From Actinocorallia sp039871655 (GTDB taxonomy: Bacteria; Actinomycetota; Actinomycetes; Streptosporangiales; Streptosporangiaceae): a DNA stretch of 64,000 nt. Below are positions 32,608 to 40,807 of this stretch, piece by piece (position 1 is the stretch's first letter; each line of letters starts with the position of its first letter). A program made the translations under genes and the position numbers. A model generated the notes under the pieces. The model searched no databases and was not told the DNA's origin. It saw only the letters and a program-made list of their open reading frames with translations. Where the stretch lies: the NCBI RefSeq assembly GCF_039871655.1, contig NZ_JBDPLZ010000009.1, positions 62,001 through 126,000 of the forward strand. The letters run 5' to 3'.

Positions 32608-33310
32608 CTCCATCAAGATCGTCTGGGTCTACCCCGACCTGCTCAGCACCTACGGGGACCGCGGCAACTGCATCGTCCTGGAGCGGCGGGCCAGGCTGCG
32701 CGGCATCCCCACCCGCACGGTCAACGTGCACTCCGACGAATCGGTGCCGGTGGACGGCGACATCTACCTGCTCGGCGGCGGCGAGGACCGGCCGCAGATC
32801 CTGGCCGCCCAGCGGCTGCGTGTCGACGGTGGGCTGCACAAGGCCGTCGAGTACGGCGCCTCCGTGTTCGCGGTGTGCGCCGGCTACCAGCTGCTCGGCC
32901 ACGAGTTCGGCGGCGAGGAGGGCCAGCCCGTCCCGGGGGTGGGCCTGCTCGACATCCGCAGCGGCCGGGGCGAGGTCCGCGCGGTCGGCGAGCTGGCCGG
33001 CGAGGTCGACCCCGCGCTGGGCGTCCCGATGATCACCGGGTTCGAGAACCACCAGGGCGTCACCCGCCTCGGTGCGGGCGTCAAGCCGCTGGCCCGGGTC
33101 GCGGTGGGCGTCGGCAACGGCGACGGCTTCGAGGGCGCCTACAGCGGGAAGGTCATGGGCACCTACATGCACGGCCCGGCCCTGGTCCGCAACCCCGCGC
33201 TGGCCGACCTGCTGCTCGGCTGGGCGGTCGGGCGGCGGCTGGAGCCGGTGGACGACACCTGGTCCGGGAAGCTGCGCGAGGAGCGGCTGCGCGCCGTCCT
33301 GCCGGGCTGA
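32597..33310 (+). CDS. gatD: GatD, lipid II isoglutaminyl synthase glutaminase subunit
   Basis: 237 aa from GTG. Class I (CobB/CobQ-like) glutamine amidotransferase with nucleophile Cys94 in FAVCAGYQLLGHEFGG and a His in TYMHGPALVRNP (about 191). It supplies ammonia to MurT. Translational coupling with murT through the 11-base overlap fits the obligatory heterodimer. Confidence 0.95.
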   Translation: MPSDSIKIVWVYPDLLSTYGDRGNCIVLERRARLRGIPTRTVNVHSDESVPVDGDIYLLGGGEDRPQILAAQRLRVDGGLHKAVEYGASVFAVCAGYQLLGHEFGGEEGQPVPGVGLLDIRSGRGEVRAVGELAGEVDPALGVPMITGFENHQGVTRLGAGVKPLARVAVGVGNGDGFEGAYSGKVMGTYMHGPALVRNPALADLLLGWAVGRRLEPVDDTWSGKLREERLRAVLPG

Positions 33311-33332
33311 CGCGACTGCGGTCGAGGCGTTC

Positions 33333-33370
33333 GAAGAGCCGCACGGAGGTCTCCGTGCGGCTCTTCGTTT
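33333..33370 (+). terminator. Terminator of murT-gatD
   Basis: GAAGAGCCGCACGGAG (33333-33348) pairs perfectly with CTCCGTGCGGCTCTTC (33351-33366), followed by GTTT. The stem is very stable; the T run is short. Confidence 0.85.
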
Positions 33371-33486
33371 CCCCTGTTCCGCCTGGGGTCTCCAGATTCG
33401 GCATGTTCTCGGTCAAGCCGGGCACATAGTGGAACCGTCCGGACGTTGATCTCAGTGAACGGTCCAGCACACGGGGAGGACTGCAC

Positions 33487-33759
33487 ATGCCCGACAGGCA
33501 CGAACGCATCCCGGATCACGATCCGCAGATGGGCGACGACGAGCAGGAGTTCCAGGACGAACTGGTGCGTTCCTACGAGGAGGATCCGCCGAGGGACCTG
33601 AACTTCACCGTCGAGGACCGGGGCGAGATGGGCATCAGCCGGTGGATGGAGCAGGAGACCCGTACCGGCGAGCGGCTCCCGGAGGAACGCCCCGCCGAAG
33701 AGGCAGCGGTGCATGTGGAGACCCGGGCCCCCCGATCGGAGCGGGACGAGGATCAATAG
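33487..33759 (+). CDS. Small acidic hypothetical protein
   Basis: 90 aa, strongly charged (many Asp, Glu, Arg) and probably unstructured. GGGGAGG lies 6-12 bases before the ATG. The late EERPAEEAAVHV segment faintly resembles the end of DUF5709-type acidic proteins, but this is weak and the length is shorter. The stop overlaps the end of the opposed DsrE gene by 7 bases. No function can be given. Confidence 0.6.
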   Translation: MPDRHERIPDHDPQMGDDEQEFQDELVRSYEEDPPRDLNFTVEDRGEMGISRWMEQETRTGERLPEERPAEEAAVHVETRAPRSERDEDQ

Positions 33760-34118
33760 ACGAGGGCCTGCGCGCCGTCCCGGGTGATCTCCTCGACGAA
33801 GGCGGAGGCGCCCGCGATGCGCACGCCCTCGATGAGGTCGGCCTCGGTGAGCCCGCGCCGGGACGCGCACTGGGTGCACAGGGTGACCTGGCCCGCGGCC
33901 AGGATCACCTGCAGCAGGTCGGGGACCGGGGTGGCGTGGGGGAGGTCGGGGAACTCCTCCGCCTTTCCCGGCACCGAGAACCAGGCGGCCTCCCCGGTCA
34001 GCCACAGCGAGACGGGGACTCCGCTGGCGACGGCGGCGGCCGCGACGGTGAGGGCCTGGTTGGTGCGCTCGGGGGCCTCCGCTCCCGCAGTTACTTTGAT
34101 CACCAATGATCGCGTCAT
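33753..34118 (-). CDS. DsrE-family protein
   Basis: 121 aa, alpha/beta DsrE/DsrF fold: SLVIKVTAGAEAPERTNQAL at the start, SLWLTGEAAW in the middle and a Cys pair in the DsrE position (LCTQCASRRG, about 82-85). DsrE-like proteins trimerise and carry or relay sulfur on a Cys; small single-gene versions in actinobacteria have no proven role. It might connect with the sulfur genes at the start of the window, but it is not in their operon. Confidence 0.82.
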   Translation of the reverse strand: MTRSLVIKVTAGAEAPERTNQALTVAAAAVASGVPVSLWLTGEAAWFSVPGKAEEFPDLPHATPVPDLLQVILAAGQVTLCTQCASRRGLTEADLIEGVRIAGASAFVEEITRDGAQALVY

Positions 34119-34124
34119 GGAGGC

Positions 34125-34130
34125 AGCCTA
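34125..34130 (-). promoter_or_regulatory. -10 box for a leaderless DsrE-family transcript
   Basis: TAGGCT on the minus strand, the classic actinobacterial -10 sequence, lies six bases before the ATG and there is no Shine-Dalgarno, so the message is probably leaderless. A -35 box is not clear. Confidence 0.5.
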
Positions 34131-34299
34131 CTTCCGAGGTTTTTCTGTTCTTCCGGTGCCCGTTGCGGGGGGAAATTTCCTTGATCTCACCATGAAGGAT
34201 TTGCCGTACGCAGACTCAGAAGGCAGTCTGTGACTGGTCGCGTGATATAGGCGCGGCTCAGGGAAAACACAAGGACTCGGTGCTGTAAGGAGCCTACCG

Positions 34300-35736
34300 A
34301 TGACCGAGCAGAACGGCCCGCAGCGGCCGTTGCCAGAAGAGCCGGCGTCGGCCGACCAGCCCGCCGTTCCCGATCGGATCGACCCACCCACCCGGCCCGC
34401 GGGAGAGCGGACCGTGGTCTTCGGGGCCCCGCAACTGCGGCCCCAGCAGCCTCCGGCCCAGCCGCCGCAGGTCCCGGCCGAGCCCGCGCCGTCCCTGCCG
34501 CCCGTGCCGCCGCCGCAGCCCCTGGAGCAGCCCTCCTGGCAGCAGCCGCAGGCACCTCAGCCGAGCTACCAGCAGCCCGCCGAGCAGCAGCCCTTCGCGC
34601 CGCCGGCCGGCTACCAGCAGCCTCCGGCCGAGCAGCCCGGCGCGTTCGCCCCGCCGCAGGCCCCCGGCGCCTTCGCGCCGCCGCAGCCCCCGGCCTACCC
34701 GGGCGCGTTCCAGCCTCCGGCCCCCGAGCAGACCGCGCCCTACCGCTCCGGTGACACCGGCGGCTTCGCCCCGGTCCAGGAGACCCCGGGCTTCCCGCCT
34801 CCGCAGCAGCAGTTCCAGCCGCCCGCGCCCCAGCAGCCCTACCCCGCCGAGCAGCAGCCCGCCGCGAGTGCCCCGTCGCCCTACGAGACGGTGAAGGAGC
34901 CCGCCGAGAACGAGGACCCGTGGGGCACGGCCCCGGTCGCCCGTCCCGACCTCGCGGGGCGGCACCACGCTCCTCCCCAGGCCTCGCCCGCGGCGTTCTC
35001 CCCGCCGCAGCAGCAGCCGCAGCCACCCCAGGTGGAGGAGGCCGCGCCGACGGTCTTCGTCCAGCAGCAGCCCTTCCCCGGCGACATCCCGCTGGTGACC
35101 AACAAGCCCGCCGAGCCCGAGGCCCCGTCCTATGGGCAGCCCCAGCAGGGCTCGCCGGCGGCCGGCCAGGTGGGCGGCGAGACCAGGTTGGACTTCGACG
35201 CCCGAGACTGGCAGCAGCCCCAGGCCCAGCCTCAGCAGCCCCAGGCCCAGCCTCAGCAGCAGGACGACGACGCCACCCAGGCGTTCACTCCCGGCCAGTA
35301 CGGCCAGCAGCCGCCTCAGGACCAGTACGGCCGGCAGCAGTCCCAGGAGCAGCAGTACGGGCAGGCGCAGCAGCCCTACGGCCAGCCCGGCCAGCAGGCC
35401 TACGGGCAGCAGCAGTACGGGCAGGCCCCCGAGCAGTACGGGCAGCCTCAGCAGCAGGCCTACGGGCAGCAGGCCTACGGGCAGGCCCAGCCCTACGGCC
35501 AGCAGCAGCCTCAGGAGCAGCAGCAGTACGGGCAGGCGCAGCAGCCCTACGGCCAGCAGGCCTACGGGCAGCAGCAGTACGGGCAGGCCCCCGAGCAGTA
35601 CGGGCAGGCCCCCGAGCAGTACGGGCAGCCTCAGCAGGAAGCGGCCGCGGAGGGCGGCTCCAACAAGATCTGGATCTGGCTCGGCCTGGTCGCCCTGGTC
35701 GCGATCCTCGTGATCGTGGGCGCCTTCTTCCTCTGA
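34300..35736 (+). CDS. Pro/Gln-rich tail-anchored protein
   Basis: 478 aa. Nearly the whole length is Pro/Gln/Ala/Gly/Tyr-rich low complexity; the only hydrophobic segment is the C-terminal helix (about 455-477, IWIWLGLVALVAILVIVGAFFL) that ends the protein, so it is a cytoplasmic tail-anchored protein. Near the N-terminus stands ERTVVFGAP, comparable to EKTIMFDRAP in the zinc-ribbon protein at 29385, a possible kinase/FHA site. Residues 330-450 hold QQYGQ repeats. AAGGAG lies seven bases before the ATG. Family unknown; such proteins may scaffold membrane complexes or form condensates, which is inference. Confidence 0.78.
   Translation: MTEQNGPQRPLPEEPASADQPAVPDRIDPPTRPAGERTVVFGAPQLRPQQPPAQPPQVPAEPAPSLPPVPPPQPLEQPSWQQPQAPQPSYQQPAEQQPFAPPAGYQQPPAEQPGAFAPPQAPGAFAPPQPPAYPGAFQPPAPEQTAPYRSGDTGGFAPVQETPGFPPPQQQFQPPAPQQPYPAEQQPAASAPSPYETVKEPAENEDPWGTAPVARPDLAGRHHAPPQASPAAFSPPQQQPQPPQVEEAAPTVFVQQQPFPGDIPLVTNKPAEPEAPSYGQPQQGSPAAGQVGGETRLDFDARDWQQPQAQPQQPQAQPQQQDDDATQAFTPGQYGQQPPQDQYGRQQSQEQQYGQAQQPYGQPGQQAYGQQQYGQAPEQYGQPQQQAYGQQAYGQAQPYGQQQPQEQQQYGQAQQPYGQQAYGQQQYGQAPEQYGQAPEQYGQPQQEAAAEGGSNKIWIWLGLVALVAILVIVGAFFL
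35290..35640 (+). repeat. Tandem QQYGQ-coding repeats
   Basis: About 20 imperfect copies of a 12-18 base unit built on CAG-CAG-TAC-GGG-CAG. Some blocks of more than 40 bases recur almost unchanged (for example the block around 35400-35450 and that around 35565-35635). Confidence 0.85.
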
Positions 35737-35788
35737 CGGTCCGGGCCCGACACGCCCGGCGTCGGGGGTGCGGGCGGCGGAGCCGCGT

Positions 35789-35831
35789 GGGACCCGTATG
35801 ATCTCCATGACATACGGGTCCCTTCTCTTTT
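35789..35831 (+). terminator. Terminator after the tail-anchored protein gene
   Basis: GGGACCCGTATG (35789-35800) pairs perfectly with CATACGGGTCCC (35811-35822) around a 10-base loop, followed by TTCTCTTTT. Confidence 0.88.
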
Positions 35832-35980
35832 CCCGGACAACAGGGAACTTTCACTACAAAGACCCACGTTCTTCACTTCGTATGGGCCGTGCGCGGGCCG
35901 CTTCCGGTGGACCGGAGTCGCGGAACCCGGCTCGCGAAGGTTGCGCCGCAGGCCTTCCGGCCGGTAATGGCTCATTCGCT

Positions 35981-36009
35981 TTGACCTCGGGTGCAGGGGT
36001 AGGTACTCT
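35981..36009 (+). promoter_or_regulatory. Main promoter of the str operon (rpsL)
   Basis: TTGACC (35981-35986), 17 bases, TACTCT (36004-36009). Both boxes and the spacing are near ideal for the housekeeping sigma factor, as expected for a ribosomal protein operon. It leaves a 5' untranslated region of about 320 bases. Confidence 0.7.
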
Positions 36010-36339
36010 TTCTCTTCGTGCCCGCACTGCGCGGGCTCGCGTGCGTGCGCTTGAAAGGCGGCCGGAGGCAGCCGGGAAGCGGCGTAGATCACTCCCCCGG
36101 CTCGGCTCGGCTCCGCTATGGGAGCCGGACGGGTCACGGACGGCGCGACACGCCCGACCACGGGGGTCGGTGAGACAAGCAAACCTGCAGGTCAGAGGCG
36201 TGTAAGCGTGGCTGATCAGGGTTATGCGCGGACGAGAAATTCCGGGTGTGACTCGCGCATACAAAACAGAGCGTGGACAGAGCACGCTCACCCGGTCGCG
36301 GAGACCGGGCCCGGTACGACGAAGGAAGACGGAGAAGCG
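36010..36339 (+). promoter_or_regulatory. Long 5' untranslated region of the str operon
   Basis: About 330 bases without a convincing gene; frames that run through it have no family resemblance and poor codon bias. It contains two hairpins close to rpsL: AGCGTG/CACGCT (36270-36288) and CCCGGTC/GACCGGG (36291-36309), the second 31 bases before the GTG start. The ribosome binding site is GGAGAAG. A second promoter or autoregulatory binding by S12/S7 is possible but I see no firm motif. The stretch 35832-35980 upstream of the promoter shows nothing I can identify. Confidence 0.5.
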
Positions 36340-36714
36340 GTGCCCACAATCCAGCAGTTGGTCCGAAAGGGCCGGCAGGACAAGGTGACCAAGACCAAGA
36401 CGCCCGCGCTGAAGGGGAGCCCCCAGCGCCGCGGCGTCTGCACGCGCGTTTACACGACGACGCCCAAGAAGCCGAACTCGGCTCTGCGCAAGGTCGCCCG
36501 TGTCCGCCTGACCAGTGGCATCGAGGTCACCGCCTACATCCCCGGTGTCGGACACAACCTGCAGGAGCACTCCATCGTGCTCGTGCGCGGCGGTCGTGTT
36601 AAGGACCTGCCCGGTGTTCGCTACAAGATCATCCGCGGTTCGCTGGACACCCAGGGCGTCCGCAACCGCAAGCAGGCGCGCAGCCGCTACGGCGCGAAGA
36701 AGGAGAAGAGCTAA
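36340..36714 (+). CDS. rpsL: Ribosomal protein S12
   Basis: 124 aa from GTG; the start is set by the universal PTIQQLVRKGR opening, not by the longer open frame upstream. Lys43 (TTPKKPNSALRK) and Lys88 (VKDLPGVRY) are the wild-type residues, so this S12 is predicted to be streptomycin-sensitive, and the Asp89 methylthiolation context is present. It serves decoding in the 30S subunit. The stop codon shares a base with rpsG. Confidence 0.99.
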   Translation: MPTIQQLVRKGRQDKVTKTKTPALKGSPQRRGVCTRVYTTTPKKPNSALRKVARVRLTSGIEVTAYIPGVGHNLQEHSIVLVRGGRVKDLPGVRYKIIRGSLDTQGVRNRKQARSRYGAKKEKS

Positions 36715-37184
36715 TGCCGCGTAAGGGCCCTGCGGGCAAGCGCGTACTGGTCGCTGACCCGGTGTACAACTCCCCGCTGGTCACCAGCCTGATCAACAAG
36801 ATCCTGCTGGACGGCAAGCGCTCCATCGCCGAGCGCATCGTCTACAACGCGCTCGAAGGCTGCCGCGAGAAGACCGGCAACGACCCGGTCGTCACGCTCA
36901 AGCGCGCTCTCGACAACGTCAAGCCGACCATCGAGGTCAAGTCCCGTCGTGTCGGTGGCGCCACCTACCAGGTCCCGGTCGAGGTCCGCCCGGCCCGGAG
37001 CACCACCCTGGCGCTGCGCTGGCTGGTCACCTACTCCCGCGCCCGCCGCGAGAAGACCATGACCGAGCGTCTGATGAACGAGCTGCTCGACGCCTCGAAC
37101 GGGCTCGGCGCCTCGGTCAAGAAGCGCGAGGACACCCACAAGATGGCCGAGTCCAACAAGGCCTTCGCCCACTACCGCTGGTAG
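36714..37184 (+). CDS. rpsG: Ribosomal protein S7
   Basis: 156 aa, usual bacterial length, starting PRKGPAGKRVLVADP and ending AFAHYRW. It nucleates assembly of the 30S head and contacts the E site. Overlaps rpsL by one base (TAATG) and is 41 bases before fusA: the standard str order. Confidence 0.99.
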   Translation: MPRKGPAGKRVLVADPVYNSPLVTSLINKILLDGKRSIAERIVYNALEGCREKTGNDPVVTLKRALDNVKPTIEVKSRRVGGATYQVPVEVRPARSTTLALRWLVTYSRARREKTMTERLMNELLDASNGLGASVKKREDTHKMAESNKAFAHYRW

Positions 37185-37225
37185 CAGCGGCCGGCTGAAC
37201 CCACGAGAGCAAGGACGCGAGCACC

Positions 37226-39337
37226 ATGGCTGCTAAGACCGGTGTGGACCTTTCCAAGGTCCGCAACATCGGGATCATGGCCCACATCGACGCCGGCAAG
37301 ACCACGACGACTGAGCGCATCCTCTACTACACGGGGATGAGCTACAAGATCGGCGAGGTCCACGACGGCGCTGCCACCACCGACTGGATGGAGCAGGAGC
37401 AGGAGCGGGGCATCACCATCACCTCCGCCGCCGTGACCTGCAAGTGGCCGGTCGACGAGGTCCAGCACACCATCAACATCATCGACACCCCCGGCCACGT
37501 CGACTTCACCGTCGAGGTGGAGCGCTCGCTGCGCGTCCTCGACGGCGCCGTGACCGTCTTCGACGGTGTGGCCGGTGTCGAGCCGCAGTCCGAGACCGTG
37601 TGGCGTCAGGCCGACCGCTACGGCGTTCCGCGCATCTGCTTCGTCAACAAGCTGGACCGCACCGGCGCCAACTTCCAGCGCTGCGTCGACATGATCGTCA
37701 ACCGCCTCAACGCGGTTCCGCTGGTCATGCAGTTGCCGATCGGCGCCGAGGCGGACTTCCAGGGCGTCATCGACCTGGTGAAGCTGAAGGCCCTGGTCTG
37801 GAACGCCGAGGCCAAGCTGGGCGAGATGTACAGCGAGGTCGACGTCCCGGCCGACATGCTCGAAGAGGCCGAGGCCGCGCAGGCTCAGCTCATCGAGACT
37901 CTCGCCGAGAACGACGACGAGATCATGGAGCTGTACCTCGAGGGCGAGACCCCCGGCGTCGAGCAGATCCGGGAGGGCGTCCGCCGGGCGACCCTCGCGG
38001 CCAAGCTCACCCCCGTGTTCTGCGGCACCGCCTTCAAGAACAAGGGTGTGCAGCCGCTGCTGGACGCCATCGTGCGCTACCTGCCGTCGCCGCTGGACAT
38101 CGAGGCGATCGAGGGCCACAAGATGGGCGACGAGGAGACCGTCATCGCTCGCAAGCCGAGCGAGGACGAGCCCTTCTCCGGCCTGGCCTTCAAGATCATG
38201 TCCGACCCGCACCTGGGCAAGCTGACCTTCGTCCGCGTCTACTCCGGCGTGCTCGAGTCCGGCTCGTCCGTCCTGAACTCCGTTCGGGACAAGAAGGAGC
38301 GGATCGGCAAGATCTACCGGATGCACGCCAACAAGCGCGAGGAGATCGACCGCGTGGGCGCCGGCGACATCGTCGCCGTCATGGGTCTCAAGCAGACCAC
38401 CACCGGTGAGACGCTCTGCGACGACAAGAACCCCGTCGTCCTGGAGTCGATGACCTTCCCCGCGCCGGTCATCCACGTGGCCGTCGAGCCCAAGACCAAG
38501 GCCGACCAGCAGAAGCTGGGCACCGCGATCCAGCGGCTGGCCGAGGAGGACCCGTCCTTCCAGGTCCGCACGGACGAGGAGACCGGTCAGACGATCATCT
38601 CCGGCATGGGCGAGCTCCACCTGGAGATCCTGGTCGACCGGATGAAGCGCGAGTTCAAGGTCGACGCCAACGTGGGTCGCCCGCAGGTCGCCTACCGTGA
38701 GTCGATCACCAAGAAGGTCGAGAAGGTCGAGTACACCCACAAGAAGCAGACGGGTGGCTCCGGCCAGTTCGGCCGCGTGATCATCACGCTGGAGCCGATC
38801 GGCGGCGGCAGCGACGGCTACGAGTTCGAGAACAAGGTCACCGGTGGCCGCATCCCGCGGGAGTACATCCCGTCGGTGGACGCGGGTTGCCAGGAGGCCG
38901 CCGAGTTCGGTGTCCTCGCGGGCTTCCCGATGGTGGGTGTGAAGGTCACCCTCCTCGACGGCGCCTACCACGAGGTGGACTCCTCGGAAATGGCGTTCAA
39001 GGTCGCCGGTTCGATGGCGTTCAAGGAGGCTGCTCGCAGGGCCGCCCCGACGCTGCTCGAGCCGATGATGGCGGTCGAGGTCACCACGCCCGAGGAGAAC
39101 ATGGGCGACGTGATCGGCGACCTCAACAGCCGTCGCGGCCAGATCCAGGCCATGGACGAGGCTTACGGCGCCCGGGTCGTCAAGGCGCTCGTGCCCCTCT
39201 CCGAGATGTTCGGCTACGTGGGTGACCTGCGCAGCAAGACCCAGGGCCGGGCTGTTTTCACCCAGCAGTTCGATTCCTACGCGGAGGTTCCCTCGAACGT
39301 CGCGCAGGAGATCATCGCCAAGGCCAAGGGCGAGTAG
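37226..39337 (+). CDS. fusA: Elongation factor G
   Basis: 703 aa. GTPase motifs AHIDAGKTT, DTPGHVDF and NKLD, switch I with RGITITSAA, then domains II-V ending QIIAKAKGE-like (EIIAKAKGE). It catalyses translocation and, with RRF, ribosome recycling. AAGGA ribosome binding site; part of the str operon. Confidence 0.99.
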   Translation: MAAKTGVDLSKVRNIGIMAHIDAGKTTTTERILYYTGMSYKIGEVHDGAATTDWMEQEQERGITITSAAVTCKWPVDEVQHTINIIDTPGHVDFTVEVERSLRVLDGAVTVFDGVAGVEPQSETVWRQADRYGVPRICFVNKLDRTGANFQRCVDMIVNRLNAVPLVMQLPIGAEADFQGVIDLVKLKALVWNAEAKLGEMYSEVDVPADMLEEAEAAQAQLIETLAENDDEIMELYLEGETPGVEQIREGVRRATLAAKLTPVFCGTAFKNKGVQPLLDAIVRYLPSPLDIEAIEGHKMGDEETVIARKPSEDEPFSGLAFKIMSDPHLGKLTFVRVYSGVLESGSSVLNSVRDKKERIGKIYRMHANKREEIDRVGAGDIVAVMGLKQTTTGETLCDDKNPVVLESMTFPAPVIHVAVEPKTKADQQKLGTAIQRLAEEDPSFQVRTDEETGQTIISGMGELHLEILVDRMKREFKVDANVGRPQVAYRESITKKVEKVEYTHKKQTGGSGQFGRVIITLEPIGGGSDGYEFENKVTGGRIPREYIPSVDAGCQEAAEFGVLAGFPMVGVKVTLLDGAYHEVDSSEMAFKVAGSMAFKEAARRAAPTLLEPMMAVEVTTPEENMGDVIGDLNSRRGQIQAMDEAYGARVVKALVPLSEMFGYVGDLRSKTQGRAVFTQQFDSYAEVPSNVAQEIIAKAKGE

Positions 39338-39402
39338 CTCCGGGCTCCGGCACCACATAGCCAACTGTCAATACGTACGTCAGAATCACTGAGGAGAACC
39401 TC

Positions 39403-40596
39403 GTGGCGAAGGCCAAGTTCGAGCGGACGAAGCCGCACGTAAACATCGGCACCATCGGTCACATCGACCACGGTAAGACCACCCTTACCGCGGCGATCAC
39501 CAAGGTGCTGCACGACGCCTACCCGGACGTCAACCCGTTCACGCCGTTCGAGGACATCGACAAGGCTCCCGAGGAGCGCGAGCGCGGTATCACCATCTCG
39601 ATCGCGCACGTCGAGTACCAGACCGAGTCGCGGCACTACGCCCACGTGGACTGCCCGGGCCACGCGGACTACGTCAAGAACATGATCACCGGTGCCGCCC
39701 AGATGGACGGCGCGATCCTGGTCGTGGCCGCCACCGACGGCCCGATGCCGCAGACCCGGGAGCACGTGCTCCTGGCCCGCCAGGTCGGCGTGCCCTACAT
39801 CGTCGTCGCCCTGAACAAGTGCGACATGGTCGACGACGAGGAGATCCTGGAGCTCGTCGAGCTCGAGGTCCGCGAGCTGCTGAGCAGCCAGGAGTTCCCG
39901 GGCGACGACCTGCCGGTCGTGCGCGTCTCGGCCTACCAGGCGCTGCAGGGCGACGAGAAGTGGGCCCAGTCCATCCTCGAGCTCATGAAGGCCGTGGACG
40001 AGAACGTCCCGCAGCCCGAGCGTGAGACCGACAAGCCGTTCCTGATGCCGATCGAGGACGTCTTCTCGATCACCGGTCGTGGCACCGTCGTCACCGGCCG
40101 TATCGAGCGCGGTGTCGTCAACGTCAACGAGGTCGTCGACATCATCGGCATCAAGGAGAAGAGCACCTCCACCACCGTCACCGGTGTGGAGATGTTCCGC
40201 AAGCTCCTCGACCAGGGCCAGGCGGGCGACAACGTCGGCCTCCTGCTGCGCGGCATCAAGCGCGAGGACGTCGAGCGCGGCCAGTGTGTCATCAAGCCGG
40301 GCACCAACACCCCGCACACCGAGTTCGAGGCCCAGGTCTACATCCTGGGCAAGGACGAGGGCGGCCGCCACACCCCGTTCTTCAACAACTACCGCCCGCA
40401 GTTCTACTTCCGCACCACCGACGTGACCGGTGTCGTCAACCTCCCCGAGGGTGTCGAGATGGTCATGCCGGGCGACAACACCGAGATGCGCGTCGAGCTC
40501 ATCCAGCCGGTCGCCATGGAAGAGGGTCTGAAGTTCGCCATCCGTGAGGGTGGCCGGACGGTCGGCGCGGGTCGCGTCACCAAGATCATCAAGTAA
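39403..40596 (+). CDS. tuf: Elongation factor Tu
   Basis: 397 aa from GTG (GAGGAG upstream). GHIDHGKTTL, DCPGHADYVKNMI and NKCDMVDD are the G1, G3 and G4 motifs. It brings aminoacyl-tRNA to the ribosome. The 65-base gap to fusA contains no terminator, so both are probably cotranscribed; a hairpin follows the gene. Confidence 0.99.
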   Translation: MAKAKFERTKPHVNIGTIGHIDHGKTTLTAAITKVLHDAYPDVNPFTPFEDIDKAPEERERGITISIAHVEYQTESRHYAHVDCPGHADYVKNMITGAAQMDGAILVVAATDGPMPQTREHVLLARQVGVPYIVVALNKCDMVDDEEILELVELEVRELLSSQEFPGDDLPVVRVSAYQALQGDEKWAQSILELMKAVDENVPQPERETDKPFLMPIEDVFSITGRGTVVTGRIERGVVNVNEVVDIIGIKEKSTSTTVTGVEMFRKLLDQGQAGDNVGLLLRGIKREDVERGQCVIKPGTNTPHTEFEAQVYILGKDEGGRHTPFFNNYRPQFYFRTTDVTGVVNLPEGVEMVMPGDNTEMRVELIQPVAMEEGLKFAIREGGRTVGAGRVTKIIK

Positions 40597-40613
40597 GCAG
40601 CACCACATATGTG

Positions 40614-40660
40614 ACCGCGGGGGAGTGCCCCGTTCCGGCGGAAGGTACCCCCGCGGTTGC
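40614..40660 (+). terminator. Probable terminator of the str operon
   Basis: ACCGCGGGGG (40614-40623) pairs with CCCCCGCGGT (40648-40657); the 24-base loop can fold further. Only TGCATAT follows, so the T run is weak. Confidence 0.6.
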
Positions 40661-40716
40661 ATATCATTGAACCTTGCCCCACGGCAGGGGCACGTGCGAG
40701 TGCGCGAGCACTCGCT

Positions 40717-40758
40717 TTGACACGTCAGCCCGCCTCTCGCGAGAGCGGGAGGTATAAG
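40717..40758 (+). promoter_or_regulatory. Putative S10 operon control region with palindrome
   Basis: A perfect -35 hexamer TTGACA (40717-40722) and a good -10-like TATAAG (40753-40758) lie 30 bases apart, too far for one ordinary promoter. Between them is the exact 12-bp palindrome CTCTCGCGAGAG (40734-40745), flanked by CCCGC and CGGGAGG. It may be two promoters, or an operator. rpsJ starts 50 bases after the TATAAG. Confidence 0.45.
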
Positions 40759-40807
40759 CGGGGAGTCCACACTCCTCGCTTGAGCAGCAAAGGATACCGA
40801 GGGCACC

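Noticed and set aside
35290..35640. CRISPR-like array
   Set aside because: The repeats are short, in frame, without unique spacers of constant length, and code for QQYGQ units.
35768..36205. Gene of 145 codons in the str operon leader
   Set aside because: Starts inside a terminator, has poor codon preference and spans the promoter; no homology recognised.
36118..36339. N-terminal extension of rpsL
   Set aside because: The residues do not resemble S12 and the region contains the leader hairpins; the family starts at PTIQQLVRK.
37172..39364. Minus-strand open frame of 730 codons opposite fusA
   Set aside because: Antisense to elongation factor G; amino-acid composition (His/Asp/Val/Leu-rich) is typical of shadow frames.
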